Shown: positions 43,113 through 51,936 of the stretch, in pieces
Layout: the number at the start of each line of letters is the position of its first letter
How positions within the stretch are numbered: position 1 is the first letter of the stretch
Origin: an uncultured Elusimicrobiales bacterium
GTDB lineage: Bacteria; Elusimicrobiota; Elusimicrobia; Elusimicrobiales; Elusimicrobiaceae
Assembly: GCA_944324115.1 (NCBI GenBank)
Contig: CALUVB010000022.1
Span: 1-64,000 of the forward strand
Direction of reading: 5' to 3'
Length of the DNA: 64,000 nt
The notes under the pieces: generated by a model
The model's database searches: none
Told to the model about the DNA's origin: nothing
The model's input: only the letters and a program-made list of their open reading frames with translations
Made by a program: the position numbers and the translations under genes

Positions 43113-45827
43113 TCAGAAAGAAAAAGCTAAACGCACATTGGCGCCCCACCCCTGCGTCTGCCCAGCCAGACCAAACACAGAGAGACTGGATTTCATCGGC
43201 ATCATAGCTTCCTCATTTTCATATGCTACACCGATTTCCGCCTGTCCCGTCAATCCAGCCAAATCTGCATCGTTAACGCGGTGGCCGTCTACACGCACAT
43301 TGCTGTCAGCGTCTAATTCATAAATGCCGCTTACTCCCAAATAAGGTTTGTAGCGTTTGCCCCAAGTACCCAAGTCCAACCGCGCGCCAAAACGCCCGAT
43401 TACACTTTGCGTATCTTTAAATTCCAGTTGCTGGCCCAAATTGTCTTTTACATCATCTCCCATCAAATACAGCCATTGCATTTTCCCGTATAATTGCAGG
43501 GAAGATATATTCTGCACCAACCCCGCCGACAAACCGCCGTAAAAAGACTTTTGGTCAAAATCAGAAGAATTGGCTCCTGAGCTGAAATCCCCTTGCTGAT
43601 ATCCCGCACGCAGCGTCGCTTCAAAGCGGCCTTGATCGCTGTAAGGCAGCAACACAAATCCGCCCAGAGCGAACGTGTCCGCATCGCCGACGGCTTTTAC
43701 GGGATCGGTGGAATAATGTCCATGCCCATACTGAGCAAACAAGCCCCACACGTTTTCACCCGCTTTAAACCAGCGCCCCGCCTGAAAGGCAAAGCTCTGC
43801 ATATCAAAGCTGCTTCCCGTATCATAGGAATTATCATAATATTGCAAATTGGCAAACGTGTCATTGGTTTCATTTAACTGCAATGAGCGATCAAAAACGG
43901 AAGAAAGCATTTCTTCTCCCTGTGCCGCCAATGTTAAATAAGCCAGCTGAGCTTGGGCATAAGGTTTAGCCAAGTTATTTTGATAGCTGCCCACTACATT
44001 CCAACTGATTTGACCGTCCTGGCTTACGCGCTGCAAAACATACGAATATGCTCCCAGCGCATCATGGCTTAAAGCAAAAGAAGAATTTCCGGGCGTATAG
44101 GCCAGCGTCTGCACAACTTCCGAAGGTTTGCCATACAAGACGACTTGTACATTTTGCACATCTTCCGTAAAAGTCACCTGGCTGTCCAAGCCGCGCAATG
44201 TCACGGAATCAAAATTATTCAGCGTGCCTATTGTCCCGGTATAGCTGTTTAATAAAAGGGCGTTTCCGGTAGCCGTCGAGCCGTTTCCGCCATAGAAATT
44301 GCCCGTAATTTGAGTCGCGCCGGAGAGGACCAAGGTATTGTTGTTCGTCGCCGCGCCCGCCGTTGTATAACCGGCATACACATCGCCGTTTACCGTCACA
44401 TTATCCAATGTAACTGTATTGCCGGAAGCTTCCCCGCCGGCGGCATATCCGCCATATACGTTGCCGGTCAGTGTACTCCCGGAAGCGGAAAATGTATTTC
44501 CGGTCGCCGCGCCGGTTTGGGAATAACCGCCATACAAAGCACTCGTCAAATCCGCATTGGCTACAGACAAAACGTTCCCCGTGGCTGAAGCAGCGCCGTA
44601 ACCGCCGTACAGTCCGCCGGAAACAGTAAACGCGGAATCAGACACAGATAAAGTATTTCCGGAAGCTTCCGCCGCGTTCGCCCAACCGCCTGCCAACACG
44701 GCTCCGCCGGCTTGAGCCCCGCTGACCGAAAGAGTATTGGACGAAACATTCCCCTGTTTGGCATACCCCCCATACACTTCCGAACCGGTTTGCTCACTGC
44801 TCAACTTCACCTGGTTTTTAGCCGCTTCTCCTTGCTCTGCATAACCGCCATACACGACACTGCTGCCCGTCAAGCCGGAAGCGGAAGTAACAGTTACCTT
44901 ATTATTCAAAGCATTTCCTGTGCCTTCAATCCAGCCGCCCGCTACCAACCCGCTGGCCGTGCCGCCGTTCAAACGGACTTCGTTGCCATAAACTTGTGAA
45001 CCAGCCGCACTATAACCGCCATAAACGGCGCCGGAAACATCAGCCTGGTTTACCAACACCAAGTTATATTCCGCCACAGAAGTATCGCTGTAACCGCCAT
45101 AGAGATCCGCCTCCACGGAGGAAGCGTCTTGGAGCGTGATTTGATTATGATACACATCGCCTTCGGCAGAATATCCACCCATGACCGTGTTGAACAGAGC
45201 AGAGTTTTTGATAGAGCTTGCGCCGGAAACGGTAAGGGTATTATATGCCACGCTGGCCGTGCCTGCGCTGAAACCGGCCGCCGCGTCTGTATCCAGCACA
45301 GAGCCCGAAGTAATATTTAGATTGTTATACTCCACCGTGCCGGAATATCCTTTGCCGGCTATCACTTGATTGCCTGCCGCACTGTTAAAATTAACAGTCG
45401 TATTTTCCAATGTAGCCGTATTATCATTGGCACCTACGGCGCCTTCCCCCGCTACGATATTGGACTGCAAGGTCACATTGCGCACAATCAAGGTATTGTC
45501 ATCAGCGGCGGCACTTTGCGACACACCGGCTTTGAGGTGGGCGGAGTTAATGGTGCCCCCGCTGACCGTAAGTTCATTTTGATAAGCGTCGCCGTTTTCA
45601 CTTTCTCCGGTAATGATATTGCCGTTAAACGTACCTGCGCTGATAGTAAGTTTATTGAGGTAGCTGTCTATTTCCCCTTCTTCATTGTCTTCATAATTTG
45701 CCCGAATAATTTCGTTATACACCCGTTCGGACACATTATAATTTCCACTGCCGCCGGTACCGGCCCAAAGCATAGTGCCGGAGCAAACCAAAACTGCTGA
45801 AACATACGCTATCAAAAATTTTTTCAT
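43113..45827 (-). CDS. autotransporter-like surface protein
   Basis: This 904-residue protein has a signal peptide (about 1-22) and a long passenger (about 30-610). The passenger is made of repeats of 20-30 residues around VYGGY(S/A)-x-G-x-A-x-N-x-(L/V), as in beta-helical adhesins. A C-terminal barrel domain (about 660-904) follows, with FAQYGHGHYS and FGARLDLG strands, and ends in AFSF, a terminal-Phe outer-membrane signal. It should display the beta-helix on the cell surface. No protease motif is seen. The GGAGGAG ribosome site and the TATAAT box at 45860 indicate good expression. It is a single gene. Confidence 0.88.
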   Translation of the reverse strand: MKKFLIAYVSAVLVCSGTMLWAGTGGSGNYNVSERVYNEIIRANYEDNEEGEIDSYLNKLTISAGTFNGNIITGESENGDAYQNELTVSGGTINSAHLKAGVSQSAAADDNTLIVRNVTLQSNIVAGEGAVGANDNTATLENTTVNFNSAAGNQVIAGKGYSGTVEYNNLNITSGSVLDTDAAAGFSAGTASVAYNTLTVSGASSIKNSALFNTVMGGYSAEGDVYHNQITLQDASSVEADLYGGYSDTSVAEYNLVLVNQADVSGAVYGGYSAAGSQVYGNEVRLNGGTASGLVAGGWIEGTGNALNNKVTVTSASGLTGSSVVYGGYAEQGEAAKNQVKLSSEQTGSEVYGGYAKQGNVSSNTLSVSGAQAGGAVLAGGWANAAEASGNTLSVSDSAFTVSGGLYGGYGAASATGNVLSVANADLTSALYGGYSQTGAATGNTFSASGSTLTGNVYGGYAAGGEASGNTVTLDNVTVNGDVYAGYTTAGAATNNNTLVLSGATQITGNFYGGNGSTATGNALLLNSYTGTIGTLNNFDSVTLRGLDSQVTFTEDVQNVQVVLYGKPSEVVQTLAYTPGNSSFALSHDALGAYSYVLQRVSQDGQISWNVVGSYQNNLAKPYAQAQLAYLTLAAQGEEMLSSVFDRSLQLNETNDTFANLQYYDNSYDTGSSFDMQSFAFQAGRWFKAGENVWGLFAQYGHGHYSTDPVKAVGDADTFALGGFVLLPYSDQGRFEATLRAGYQQGDFSSGANSSDFDQKSFYGGLSAGLVQNISSLQLYGKMQWLYLMGDDVKDNLGQQLEFKDTQSVIGRFGARLDLGTWGKRYKPYLGVSGIYELDADSNVRVDGHRVNDADLAGLTGQAEIGVAYENEEAMMPMKSSLSVFGLAGQTQGWGANVRLAFSF

Positions 45828-45859
45828 GTACTCCTCCGCTTTTAAATTACCCTATGACC

Positions 45860-45865
45860 ATTATA
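45860..45865 (-). promoter_or_regulatory. perfect -10 box
   Basis: TATAAT on the minus strand preceded by TG, about 33 bases before the ATG at 45827. Confidence 0.6.
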
Positions 45866-45921
45866 CAGATTTTTTTAGGCGCGCGTACGGAATTTGAAGA
45901 CTTGGAACAAGAGGATTAATT

Positions 45922-45984
45922 TGCTAGAGTAGAGGAAATACCCCTGCCGGGGCTGCATGACAAAACAAAAACGGGCCGTATAAT
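45922..45984 (+). promoter_or_regulatory. two candidate promoters for deoB
   Basis: TGC-TAGAGT (45922-45930) resembles the local extended -10 pattern. ATGACA (45957-45962) and TATAAT (45979-45984) with a 16-base spacer give a nearer alternative, though it leaves a very short leader before the ATG at 45997. Confidence 0.45.
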
Positions 45985-45996
45985 AAAGGAGCGCTT

Positions 45997-47205
45997 ATGT
46001 CTCAGAAAGGAAGAGTAATAATTTTAATGATGGATTCTTTTGGAATAGGAGGAGCAGAAGACGCCGGCCAATTTTCTGACCAAGGTGCCGACACGCTGGG
46101 CCATATTGCCCAACAGCGCGGCGGCATCAAACTGCCCAACTTAGCCTCTCTAGGTTTATTTAAAGCGGCGCAAGCTTCCACCGGCAAGCCCGTATCCGCC
46201 GGAGAACAACCGCAGCCCGCGCTGCAGCTGCCATCTAAATACGGTTATATGAAAGAAGTCAGCAAAGGCAAGGACACCTCCTCCGGCCATTGGGAAATGG
46301 CCGGCGTGCCGGTGACGTTTGATTGGGGATATTTTAAACCGGATTATCCATCGTTTCCGTCGGAGCTGATAGAGAAAATTTGCCAAGAGGCCGGCCTGCC
46401 CGGCATTTTGGGCAACAAAGCCGCTTCCGGAACGGTAATTATTGAAGAATTAGGCGAAGAACACCTAAAAACCGGCAAGCCCATTTGTTACACTTCCGCC
46501 GACAGCGTGTTCCAAATTGCCGCCCATGAAGAGCATTTCGGATTGGAACGTCTGTACAAAGTGTGCGAAATTGCTTTTAAACAGTTAAAGCCCTACAATA
46601 TCGCGCGGGTTATTGCGCGGCCTTTTACCGGGGAGAAAAAAGGAGAATTCAAGCGCACAAAAAACCGCCACGACTATTCGGTCACGCCGCCGCATGAGAC
46701 GTTGCTAGATGTAATGAAAAATGCCGGCGGGAATGTGATTTCCGTTGGCAAAATAGCCGATATTTTTGCCCAAAGCGGCATTACGCGCGCGGTAAAAGCG
46801 TCTGGATTGGAAGAGCTGTGGAATGTCACGCTGCAAGAAGTGAAAACCGCGCCGGACCACAGCATTATTTTCACGAACTTTGTAGATTTTGACATGACGT
46901 GGGGACACCGCCGCGACGTGGAAGGCTATGCGCAGGGATTGGAATATTTTGATTCCCGCCTGCCGGAATTGGCCGCCATCTTAAAAGAAGACGATATCGT
47001 CTTTATTACGGCCGACCATGGCTGCGACCCCACCTACAAAGGCACCGACCATACCCGCGAACACGTGCCTGTACTGATGTTTGGGAAAAACGTAAAACCG
47101 GCTTTTATCGGAGCCAGAGAAAGTTACGCCGACTTGGGACAAACCGCCGCCGATTATTTGGGCTTGCCCCCCCTGTTAACCGGAAAGAGCTTCCTGCACG
47201 ATTGA
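45997..47205 (+). CDS. deoB: phosphopentomutase
   Basis: This 402-residue alkaline-phosphatase-superfamily enzyme interconverts ribose-5-phosphate and ribose-1-phosphate (and the deoxy forms) in nucleoside breakdown. Signatures are MDSFGIGG near the N-terminus, [13 protein letters not shown] (the Thr that is phosphorylated) and [19 protein letters not shown] (metal ligands). Length and motifs are normal for the family. AAAGGAG lies just before the ATG. No other deo gene is adjacent. A strong terminator follows. Confidence 0.95.
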   Translation: MSQKGRVIILMMDSFGIGGAEDAGQFSDQGADTLGHIAQQRGGIKLPNLASLGLFKAAQASTGKPVSAGEQPQPALQLPSKYGYMKEVSKGKDTSSGHWEMAGVPVTFDWGYFKPDYPSFPSELIEKICQEAGLPGILGNKAASGTVIIEELGEEHLKTGKPICYTSADSVFQIAAHEEHFGLERLYKVCEIAFKQLKPYNIARVIARPFTGEKKGEFKRTKNRHDYSVTPPHETLLDVMKNAGGNVISVGKIADIFAQSGITRAVKASGLEELWNVTLQEVKTAPDHSIIFTNFVDFDMTWGHRRDVEGYAQGLEYFDSRLPELAAILKEDDIVFITADHGCDPTYKGTDHTREHVPVLMFGKNVKPAFIGARESYADLGQTAADYLGLPPLLTGKSFLHD

Positions 47206-47208
47206 TAG

Positions 47209-47236
47209 AAAACCCCCGCCCAAAGGCGGGGGTTTT
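47209..47236. terminator. bidirectional terminator
   Basis: AAAACCCCCGCC, loop CAAA, GGCGGGGGTTTT. It ends deoB on the plus strand and can serve the prepilin gene on the minus strand. Confidence 0.92.
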
Positions 47237-47264
47237 TAAATCCGCTTTCCCTGCCGGAAAGCAG

Positions 47265-47858
47265 TTAACAGCAAAAACAATCTTCGCTCTCTACCCCCAT
47301 CAATTTGGCTACATCTATGTCCAGAAACTTTCCGTTGGCACAGTCGGGTCCTTCTTGTCCAACAGTCAGCTTGCCTTCTCTGTCTATACAAAAACACACT
47401 TCTGCTTTCCAATATTTGGCTACCGCCAACGTGTCATAGGTATTCAATCCGCCTTTATCTACACAGAATAAAAAATTACCCGTGTCAAAGCAGTTGCTTC
47501 CTGGGCTACTAGGAAACTGTATATCTAAATTTTCCACCCTAGTGCAGGCTTCATCTTCTTGTCCGTTGGCCAATTCACAGCGCTGGACAGACTGGGCTAA
47601 GCTTTTCAAATTAATCAACGCCTCTGCAAAGCGGCTTTTCAGAACCGCTTTTTCATATTGAGGCAAAGCAATCGCCGCCAAGATACCAATAATCAACACG
47701 ACCACCAAGAGTTCTATCAGCGTAAACCCCCGGCCCCTTGATGACGGGCACGCAGCTGGAGAACAGGGAACCTCACCAGCACCTTGTTTCAGACGGCCTA
47801 ATTCGCTTTTTTTACGTACTGTAAGCGCAGAAATTATTTTTTGATACATTTTGTTCAT
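47265..47858 (-). CDS. type IV prepilin-like protein
   Basis: This 197-residue prepilin has a long basic leader (MNKMYQKIIS onward, about 43 residues), then [20 protein letters not shown] with the prepilin peptidase site. ALPQYEKAVLKSRFAEA leads into a globular domain rich in Cys (CELANGQ, ACTRV, NCFDTG, FCVDKG, VCFCIDRE and a terminal DCFCC). The number of Cys residues is unusual and suggests several disulfides. The ATG at 47858 is preferred over a TTG two codons upstream, because it has the same six-base spacing to a -10 box as the other prepilins. The start codon sits inside a perfect 18-base inverted repeat. Confidence 0.92.
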   Translation of the reverse strand: MNKMYQKIISALTVRKKSELGRLKQGAGEVPCSPAACPSSRGRGFTLIELLVVVLIIGILAAIALPQYEKAVLKSRFAEALINLKSLAQSVQRCELANGQEDEACTRVENLDIQFPSSPGSNCFDTGNFLFCVDKGGLNTYDTLAVAKYWKAEVCFCIDREGKLTVGQEGPDCANGKFLDIDVAKLMGVESEDCFCC

Positions 47859-47878
47859 AGACAAAATGTATCAAAAAA
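47837..47878 (-). promoter_or_regulatory. start-codon dyad and leaderless promoter of prepilin 3
   Basis: Perfect 18-base arms (47837-47854 and 47861-47878) flank a six-base loop that contains the ATG. The upstream arm contains a T-tract and TGA-TACATT, ending six bases before the ATG. TTGCAT lies 16 bases farther up as a weak -35. This is the best copy of the three. Confidence 0.65.
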
Positions 47879-47977
47879 AAAAAACAATGCAAGCCCCCTA
47901 AAACGAACAGCGCACAAACGGCCCTGCCCCGTCTGATCCCGCAGCTGATTTAACTTGTTTGGCGGCCTATTTGGGCG

Positions 47978-48187
47978 CTAGTTTTCTTTATGGATTGACA
48001 CGACGCGGTACCCCGCTTTTTCTACCGCTTCTTTTAAAGCCGCATCTTCCGCCGGGCCGATTATCTGCGCTTGCTTGTGGGCCAAATCCACTTTAGCGCT
48101 TACACCACTCAGTGCATTGAGCGCCGCCTCCACGCGCCCGGCGCAATGAGAGCACATCATACCTTCAATTTCCATTATTTTTTTCAT
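47978..48187 (-). CDS. possible internal start: free CopZ-like copper chaperone
   Basis: In the copA frame, an ATG at 48187 is preceded by AAAGGAAA (48194-48201) at eight bases, a normal ribosome site. It would make a 69-residue HMA protein (MKKIMEIEGMMCSHCAGRVE onward) of exactly CopZ size, with the Cu-binding CxxC. E. coli makes a chaperone from its copA gene by frameshifting; here internal initiation could do the same job. There is no stop between the ATPase and this domain, so the fused form is also made. This is a prediction from sequence only. Confidence 0.45.
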   Translation of the reverse strand: MKKIMEIEGMMCSHCAGRVEAALNALSGVSAKVDLAHKQAQIIGPAEDAALKEAVEKAGYRVVSIHKEN

Positions 48188-50587
48188 AGTTTGTTTCCTT
48201 TCTTCTCCGCCCAGCGGCACATTTTCCCCCGCTTGGGTCTGGGAAATGGCGGAACCGGCAGCCATTAAAGTACATACTTGAGCCGTCTTTGTTTCCGCTC
48301 TTTTTTCCGCCAAACCGATGGCAGTTCTTTGTCCTGCCGCTGTTTTTTTAAACGGATTAAAATGCCGCAGGCGCAAAGCATTGCTGACTACAAAAACTGA
48401 GCTTAAACTCATCGCCGCAGCGGCAAACATGGGGTTTAACTTCCAACCCCACCACGGATAAAATAATCCGGCCGCCAGCGGAATGCCCAACACATTATAA
48501 AAGAAGGCCCAAAACAAATTCTCTTTGATATTCACTAATACCGCACGAGAAAGCCGCACCGCCGCCGCCACCCCTTTTAAATCATTTTTAATAAGCACCA
48601 CATCGGCGCTTTCCAAAGCCACGTCTGTCCCCGCGCCGACGGCTATCCCTACGTCTGCCCGCGCCAGCGCTGGCGCATCATTCACGCCGTCTCCGACCAT
48701 GATTACTTTATGTCCTTTCTGTTGCAAAAGCCGTATCTGTTTTTCTTTATCCTGCGGGAGCACACCAGCCATCACTTGCTCTATACCCAGCTGACGGCCT
48801 ACAGCCTGGGCCGTTTGTGGGTGGTCCCCGCTCAAAAGCCACACAGAAAGCCCCAGCTCTGTCAGCTCCGCCACCGCTTCCGCCGCATTCGGTTTGGGCA
48901 AATCCGCCAGCGCCAGCAGCCCGGCCAACTTGCCGCCCCAAGCGAAAAATAAGGCCGTTTTCCCTTCCTTTCTCCAATTGTCCGCCTGCAAAGCCAAAGA
49001 CTCCGGAAATGTGATGCCTCTTTGCTCCATCAGCGCGGCATTGCCGCCCAACACCCAAACACCGCCCACCCGTGCCTCCACGCCGGCTCCCGGCAGCGTC
49101 TGAAAATTCTGCACTTCCTGCCACTCCGCTCCTTTTTGCTGGGCTGCGCGTAATACCGCGCGCGAAAGCGGATGTTCTGACGGACTTTCCACCGAGCAAA
49201 CATTTTTCCAAAAAAGAGCTTCTTTCACCCCTTCCGCCAAGACGATATCCGTCACTTCCGGGCGGCCCTGCGTCAGCGTGCCGGTTTTATCCAATACCGC
49301 CGTATCTGCCAAACGCGCCGTTTCTAACGCAGCGGCTGATTTAAATAAAATACCATGACGGGCCCCCGTGCCAGTTCCCACCATAATAGCCGTAGGCGTA
49401 GCCAAGCCCAAAGCGCAAGGACAAGAAATAACCAGAACAGCCACCGCCATACTACACGCAAAAGCCGCCCCATATCCCGCCGCACACCACCCCGCCGCCG
49501 TCAATACCGCCACGCCTATTACCACCGGTACAAAAAAAGCGCTTACCTTATCTGCCAAACGCCCGATGGGCGCTTTGGAAGCGGCGGCTTGCTCCACCAA
49601 ACGGATAATCTGAGACAACAGCGTCTGTTGGGCACATTGAGTCACACGGAAATGAAAATATCCCGATTGGCTGACTGTGCCCGCCCGAACAACACTTCCC
49701 GTCGCTTTATCAACGGGCAGACTTTCCCCCGTCAAAGCAGACTCATCAACCGCTCCCTCTCCAAACACCACTACGCCGTCTGCCGGCACGCGCATGCCGG
49801 CTTTTACCGCCAGCACAACTCCAGTCCGAATTTCTTGAGCCGCGATTTCCCGCTCTCGGCCTTGCTCAACCAAAAGCGCTTTCTTGGGCGTAAGCTGCAA
49901 GAGCTGTTCTATCGCGCTGGAAGTTTTCCGCTTGGCGCGGGATTCTAAATATTTTCCCAGTGTAATCAACGTCAAAATCATAGCGGCAGATTCAAAATAT
50001 ACATCTGCATGCCCTTGCCGCATGCCTGCGCCATTGCATAAGCTTGGCAGCTGCACCAAGCCATACAGGATAGAGGCTCCGCTGCCCAGAGAAATCAGAC
50101 TGTTCATATTGGGTGCACGATGCCACAGAGCCAATAGGCCGTTTTTAAAAATCTCGCGGTTTATATAGACAACCGGCAAAGCCAGCATAAGCTGTACCAA
50201 AGCCCAAGTTCCCGCATGGTGCGGCATTGCCAAAAAAGAAGGCAAAGGCAGTCCCCACATAGGGCCCATTGCCAAATAAAATAAGGGAAGCAAAAAGAGA
50301 AGCGAAAACCAAAAACGAATTTTGAGCTGTTTCTCCTGCAGCTGGGCTGGATTGGCTGTTTGTCCGCCGCCATACATGGGAGCGGGCGCCGCCCCATAAC
50401 CCGCCTGTTCCACAGCGCAGATAATATCCTGCTCTTTGAGCAAGGAAGGATCCCACTCTACCTCTAAAGAATTTTGAAGCAAATTGACAGCGGCGCAGCT
50501 TACTCCGCGCAAAGCAGAAACGCTCTGTTCTACACGGGCAGAACAGGCGGCACAACTCATACCGGAAACAGTAAACTTTTTCTTCAT
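47978..50587 (-). CDS. copA: copper-exporting P1B-type ATPase with C-terminal metal-binding domain
   Basis: This is an 869-residue Cu+ pump. The N-terminal heavy-metal domain has GMSCAACSARVE. Membrane helices include the transport motif ISCPCALGLATP. The catalytic core has DKTGTLTQG (phosphorylated Asp), SPSEHPLSRA and VGDGVNDAPALA. Unlike most CopA proteins it has a second HMA domain at the C-terminus (GMMCSHCAGRVEA), attached through a linker of about 60 residues. The ATG at 50587 has GGGGAG upstream. A good internal ribosome site precedes an in-frame ATG at 48187, so the last domain may also be made as a free CopZ-like chaperone. A TATAAT promoter lies at 50604. Confidence 0.93.
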   Translation of the reverse strand: MKKKFTVSGMSCAACSARVEQSVSALRGVSCAAVNLLQNSLEVEWDPSLLKEQDIICAVEQAGYGAAPAPMYGGGQTANPAQLQEKQLKIRFWFSLLFLLPLFYLAMGPMWGLPLPSFLAMPHHAGTWALVQLMLALPVVYINREIFKNGLLALWHRAPNMNSLISLGSGASILYGLVQLPSLCNGAGMRQGHADVYFESAAMILTLITLGKYLESRAKRKTSSAIEQLLQLTPKKALLVEQGREREIAAQEIRTGVVLAVKAGMRVPADGVVVFGEGAVDESALTGESLPVDKATGSVVRAGTVSQSGYFHFRVTQCAQQTLLSQIIRLVEQAAASKAPIGRLADKVSAFFVPVVIGVAVLTAAGWCAAGYGAAFACSMAVAVLVISCPCALGLATPTAIMVGTGTGARHGILFKSAAALETARLADTAVLDKTGTLTQGRPEVTDIVLAEGVKEALFWKNVCSVESPSEHPLSRAVLRAAQQKGAEWQEVQNFQTLPGAGVEARVGGVWVLGGNAALMEQRGITFPESLALQADNWRKEGKTALFFAWGGKLAGLLALADLPKPNAAEAVAELTELGLSVWLLSGDHPQTAQAVGRQLGIEQVMAGVLPQDKEKQIRLLQQKGHKVIMVGDGVNDAPALARADVGIAVGAGTDVALESADVVLIKNDLKGVAAAVRLSRAVLVNIKENLFWAFFYNVLGIPLAAGLFYPWWGWKLNPMFAAAAMSLSSVFVVSNALRLRHFNPFKKTAAGQRTAIGLAEKRAETKTAQVCTLMAAGSAISQTQAGENVPLGGEERKQTMKKIMEIEGMMCSHCAGRVEAALNALSGVSAKVDLAHKQAQIIGPAEDAALKEAVEKAGYRVVSIHKEN

Positions 50588-50603
50588 AATTCTCCCCGCT
50601 TTC

Positions 50604-50609
50604 ATTATA
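50604..50609 (-). promoter_or_regulatory. -10 box of copA
   Basis: TTTTG-TATAAT on the minus strand, about 17 bases before the copA ATG at 50587. No copper-regulator operator can be recognised. Confidence 0.5.
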
Positions 50610-50831
50610 CAAAACCACTGCCGGCTGCGGACTGAGCCTTAAGAACAGAGCCTGCTTTCCACCCCACGGCATCTATCTGTCCCCGATGCTGATGCGGCGG
50701 AGCCCCCCTGCCGCTTGTTATATAATCCTATGTCTGTTCCCAACAACAGAATTTGCGTCTGTTTGTCTAGGCATTAGCTTAGTTGGAGAACATGACGCCG
50801 CTTGCATTGTATGCTAAATGAAGGATTTCTT

Positions 50832-50840
50832 TGCTATCAT
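50832..50840 (+). promoter_or_regulatory. extended -10 promoter
   Basis: TT-TGC-TATCAT, 16 bases before the ATG at 50857; AGAGG lies between. Confidence 0.5.
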
Positions 50841-50856
50841 AATAAAAGAGGCTCCT

Positions 50857-51579
50857 ATGTTAACAAAAACCTTTGAGATACGGTACGATGAATTAGATTG
50901 CCGGGCTCATATCAGCCCAGTCACATTATTACGCTGTTTTCAAGAAGCTGCCGCGTTAGACGCTGCTTCTTTCGCTTTCGGCTGGGAACAGCTGCAAAAG
51001 AACAACCTTTCATGGGTTTTAACCCATATGCAGCTGGAAATGCTGGAACAGAATATTGCCAAACAGCCCGTTTCCATTAAGACTTGGCACGCATTCTCAG
51101 ATAAAATTTTAAGCCGCAGGGAATTTGAAATATTCTCAGAAAAAGGACAGCCGCTGGCGCGCGGAAGCAGCTGGTGGGCGCTAATAGACGTTACCAAACG
51201 ACGCTTAACAAAAAGTCCGGCGGAATTGCTGGCATTAAATCCGCCGCAGCCTGTCTATGTAATGGAAGAAGAAAATTTTAAACGCCCCGTGCCGCCTCAA
51301 GCTTCGCAAATAGGACAGGCGGTTATTCCCGTACGCCAAGAAGATTTAGACTTGAACAATCATGTAAACAACACCCACTATGCCGCCTGGGCCTTGGAGT
51401 GCGCTCCCCAAGAAAAAAAGCTCAAAAAAATATTGCTCCATTTTAAAAATGAATGCCGGGCCGGCGATAAAATTATATCATCTGCCTTCGCAGACGGCCC
51501 TGATGTGCTCTGCCATACCCTTATTCGCCACTCAGACAGAAAAGAGGCCGCTTATGTAATTACTTATTGGGAGAAATAA
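50857..51579 (+). CDS. acyl-ACP thioesterase
   Basis: This 240-residue double-hotdog thioesterase releases free fatty acids from acyl carrier protein. The N-terminal hotdog (about 3-130) begins with FEIRYDELDCRAHI. The C-terminal one (about 145-240) has the family signature DLDLNNHVNNTHYAAW, with the catalytic Asn and His in NNHVNNTHY. The ATG at 50857 (MLTKTFEI) is chosen for its AGAGG site; an upstream in-frame ATG lies before the promoter box. It is a single gene. Free fatty acids could serve export, membrane tuning or fermentation products. Confidence 0.9.
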   Translation: MLTKTFEIRYDELDCRAHISPVTLLRCFQEAAALDAASFAFGWEQLQKNNLSWVLTHMQLEMLEQNIAKQPVSIKTWHAFSDKILSRREFEIFSEKGQPLARGSSWWALIDVTKRRLTKSPAELLALNPPQPVYVMEEENFKRPVPPQASQIGQAVIPVRQEDLDLNNHVNNTHYAAWALECAPQEKKLKKILLHFKNECRAGDKIISSAFADGPDVLCHTLIRHSDRKEAAYVITYWEK

Positions 51580-51918
51580 GCCTCTTTCCCCACCGAACTG
51601 ACAGAGAAGAAGCCAAGCGGGATTTGTTTTCCAGCGGAAAAAGCCGCTGCATGTTGCTGGTCTTGCGCTTCTCTTTGATTTTATGTTGTCCAGGGAAGTC
51701 CGCCCAACAGATTGCAAACGGCTCTCTCTTAAGCTGCACGGCCCGCCATTTTTTCCGCCACTTCCGGTCTGCCGTTTCCATAGGAAGAAAAACGCTGCGC
51801 CTAAATGGATATATATTGCCGCGTTCTCCGTTTAACATACAAAACAGGCCGTCTCCGCAAAATACATTCTTTCTTAACATAATGCAAAAGGGTAATTTTG
51901 AAAATAAAACGGCGGATT
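51580..51918. other. intergenic region, no supported gene
   Basis: About 340 bases between two plus-strand genes. Open frames on both strands lack ribosome sites and recognisable domains. No clear terminator for the thioesterase gene is seen. Confidence 0.5.
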
Positions 51919-51927
51919 TGCTATACT
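51919..51927 (+). promoter_or_regulatory. extended -10 promoter, near-leaderless gene
   Basis: TT-TGC-TATACT, nine bases before the ATG at 51937, with only a T run between. Confidence 0.55.
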
Positions 51928-51936
51928 TTTTTTTAC

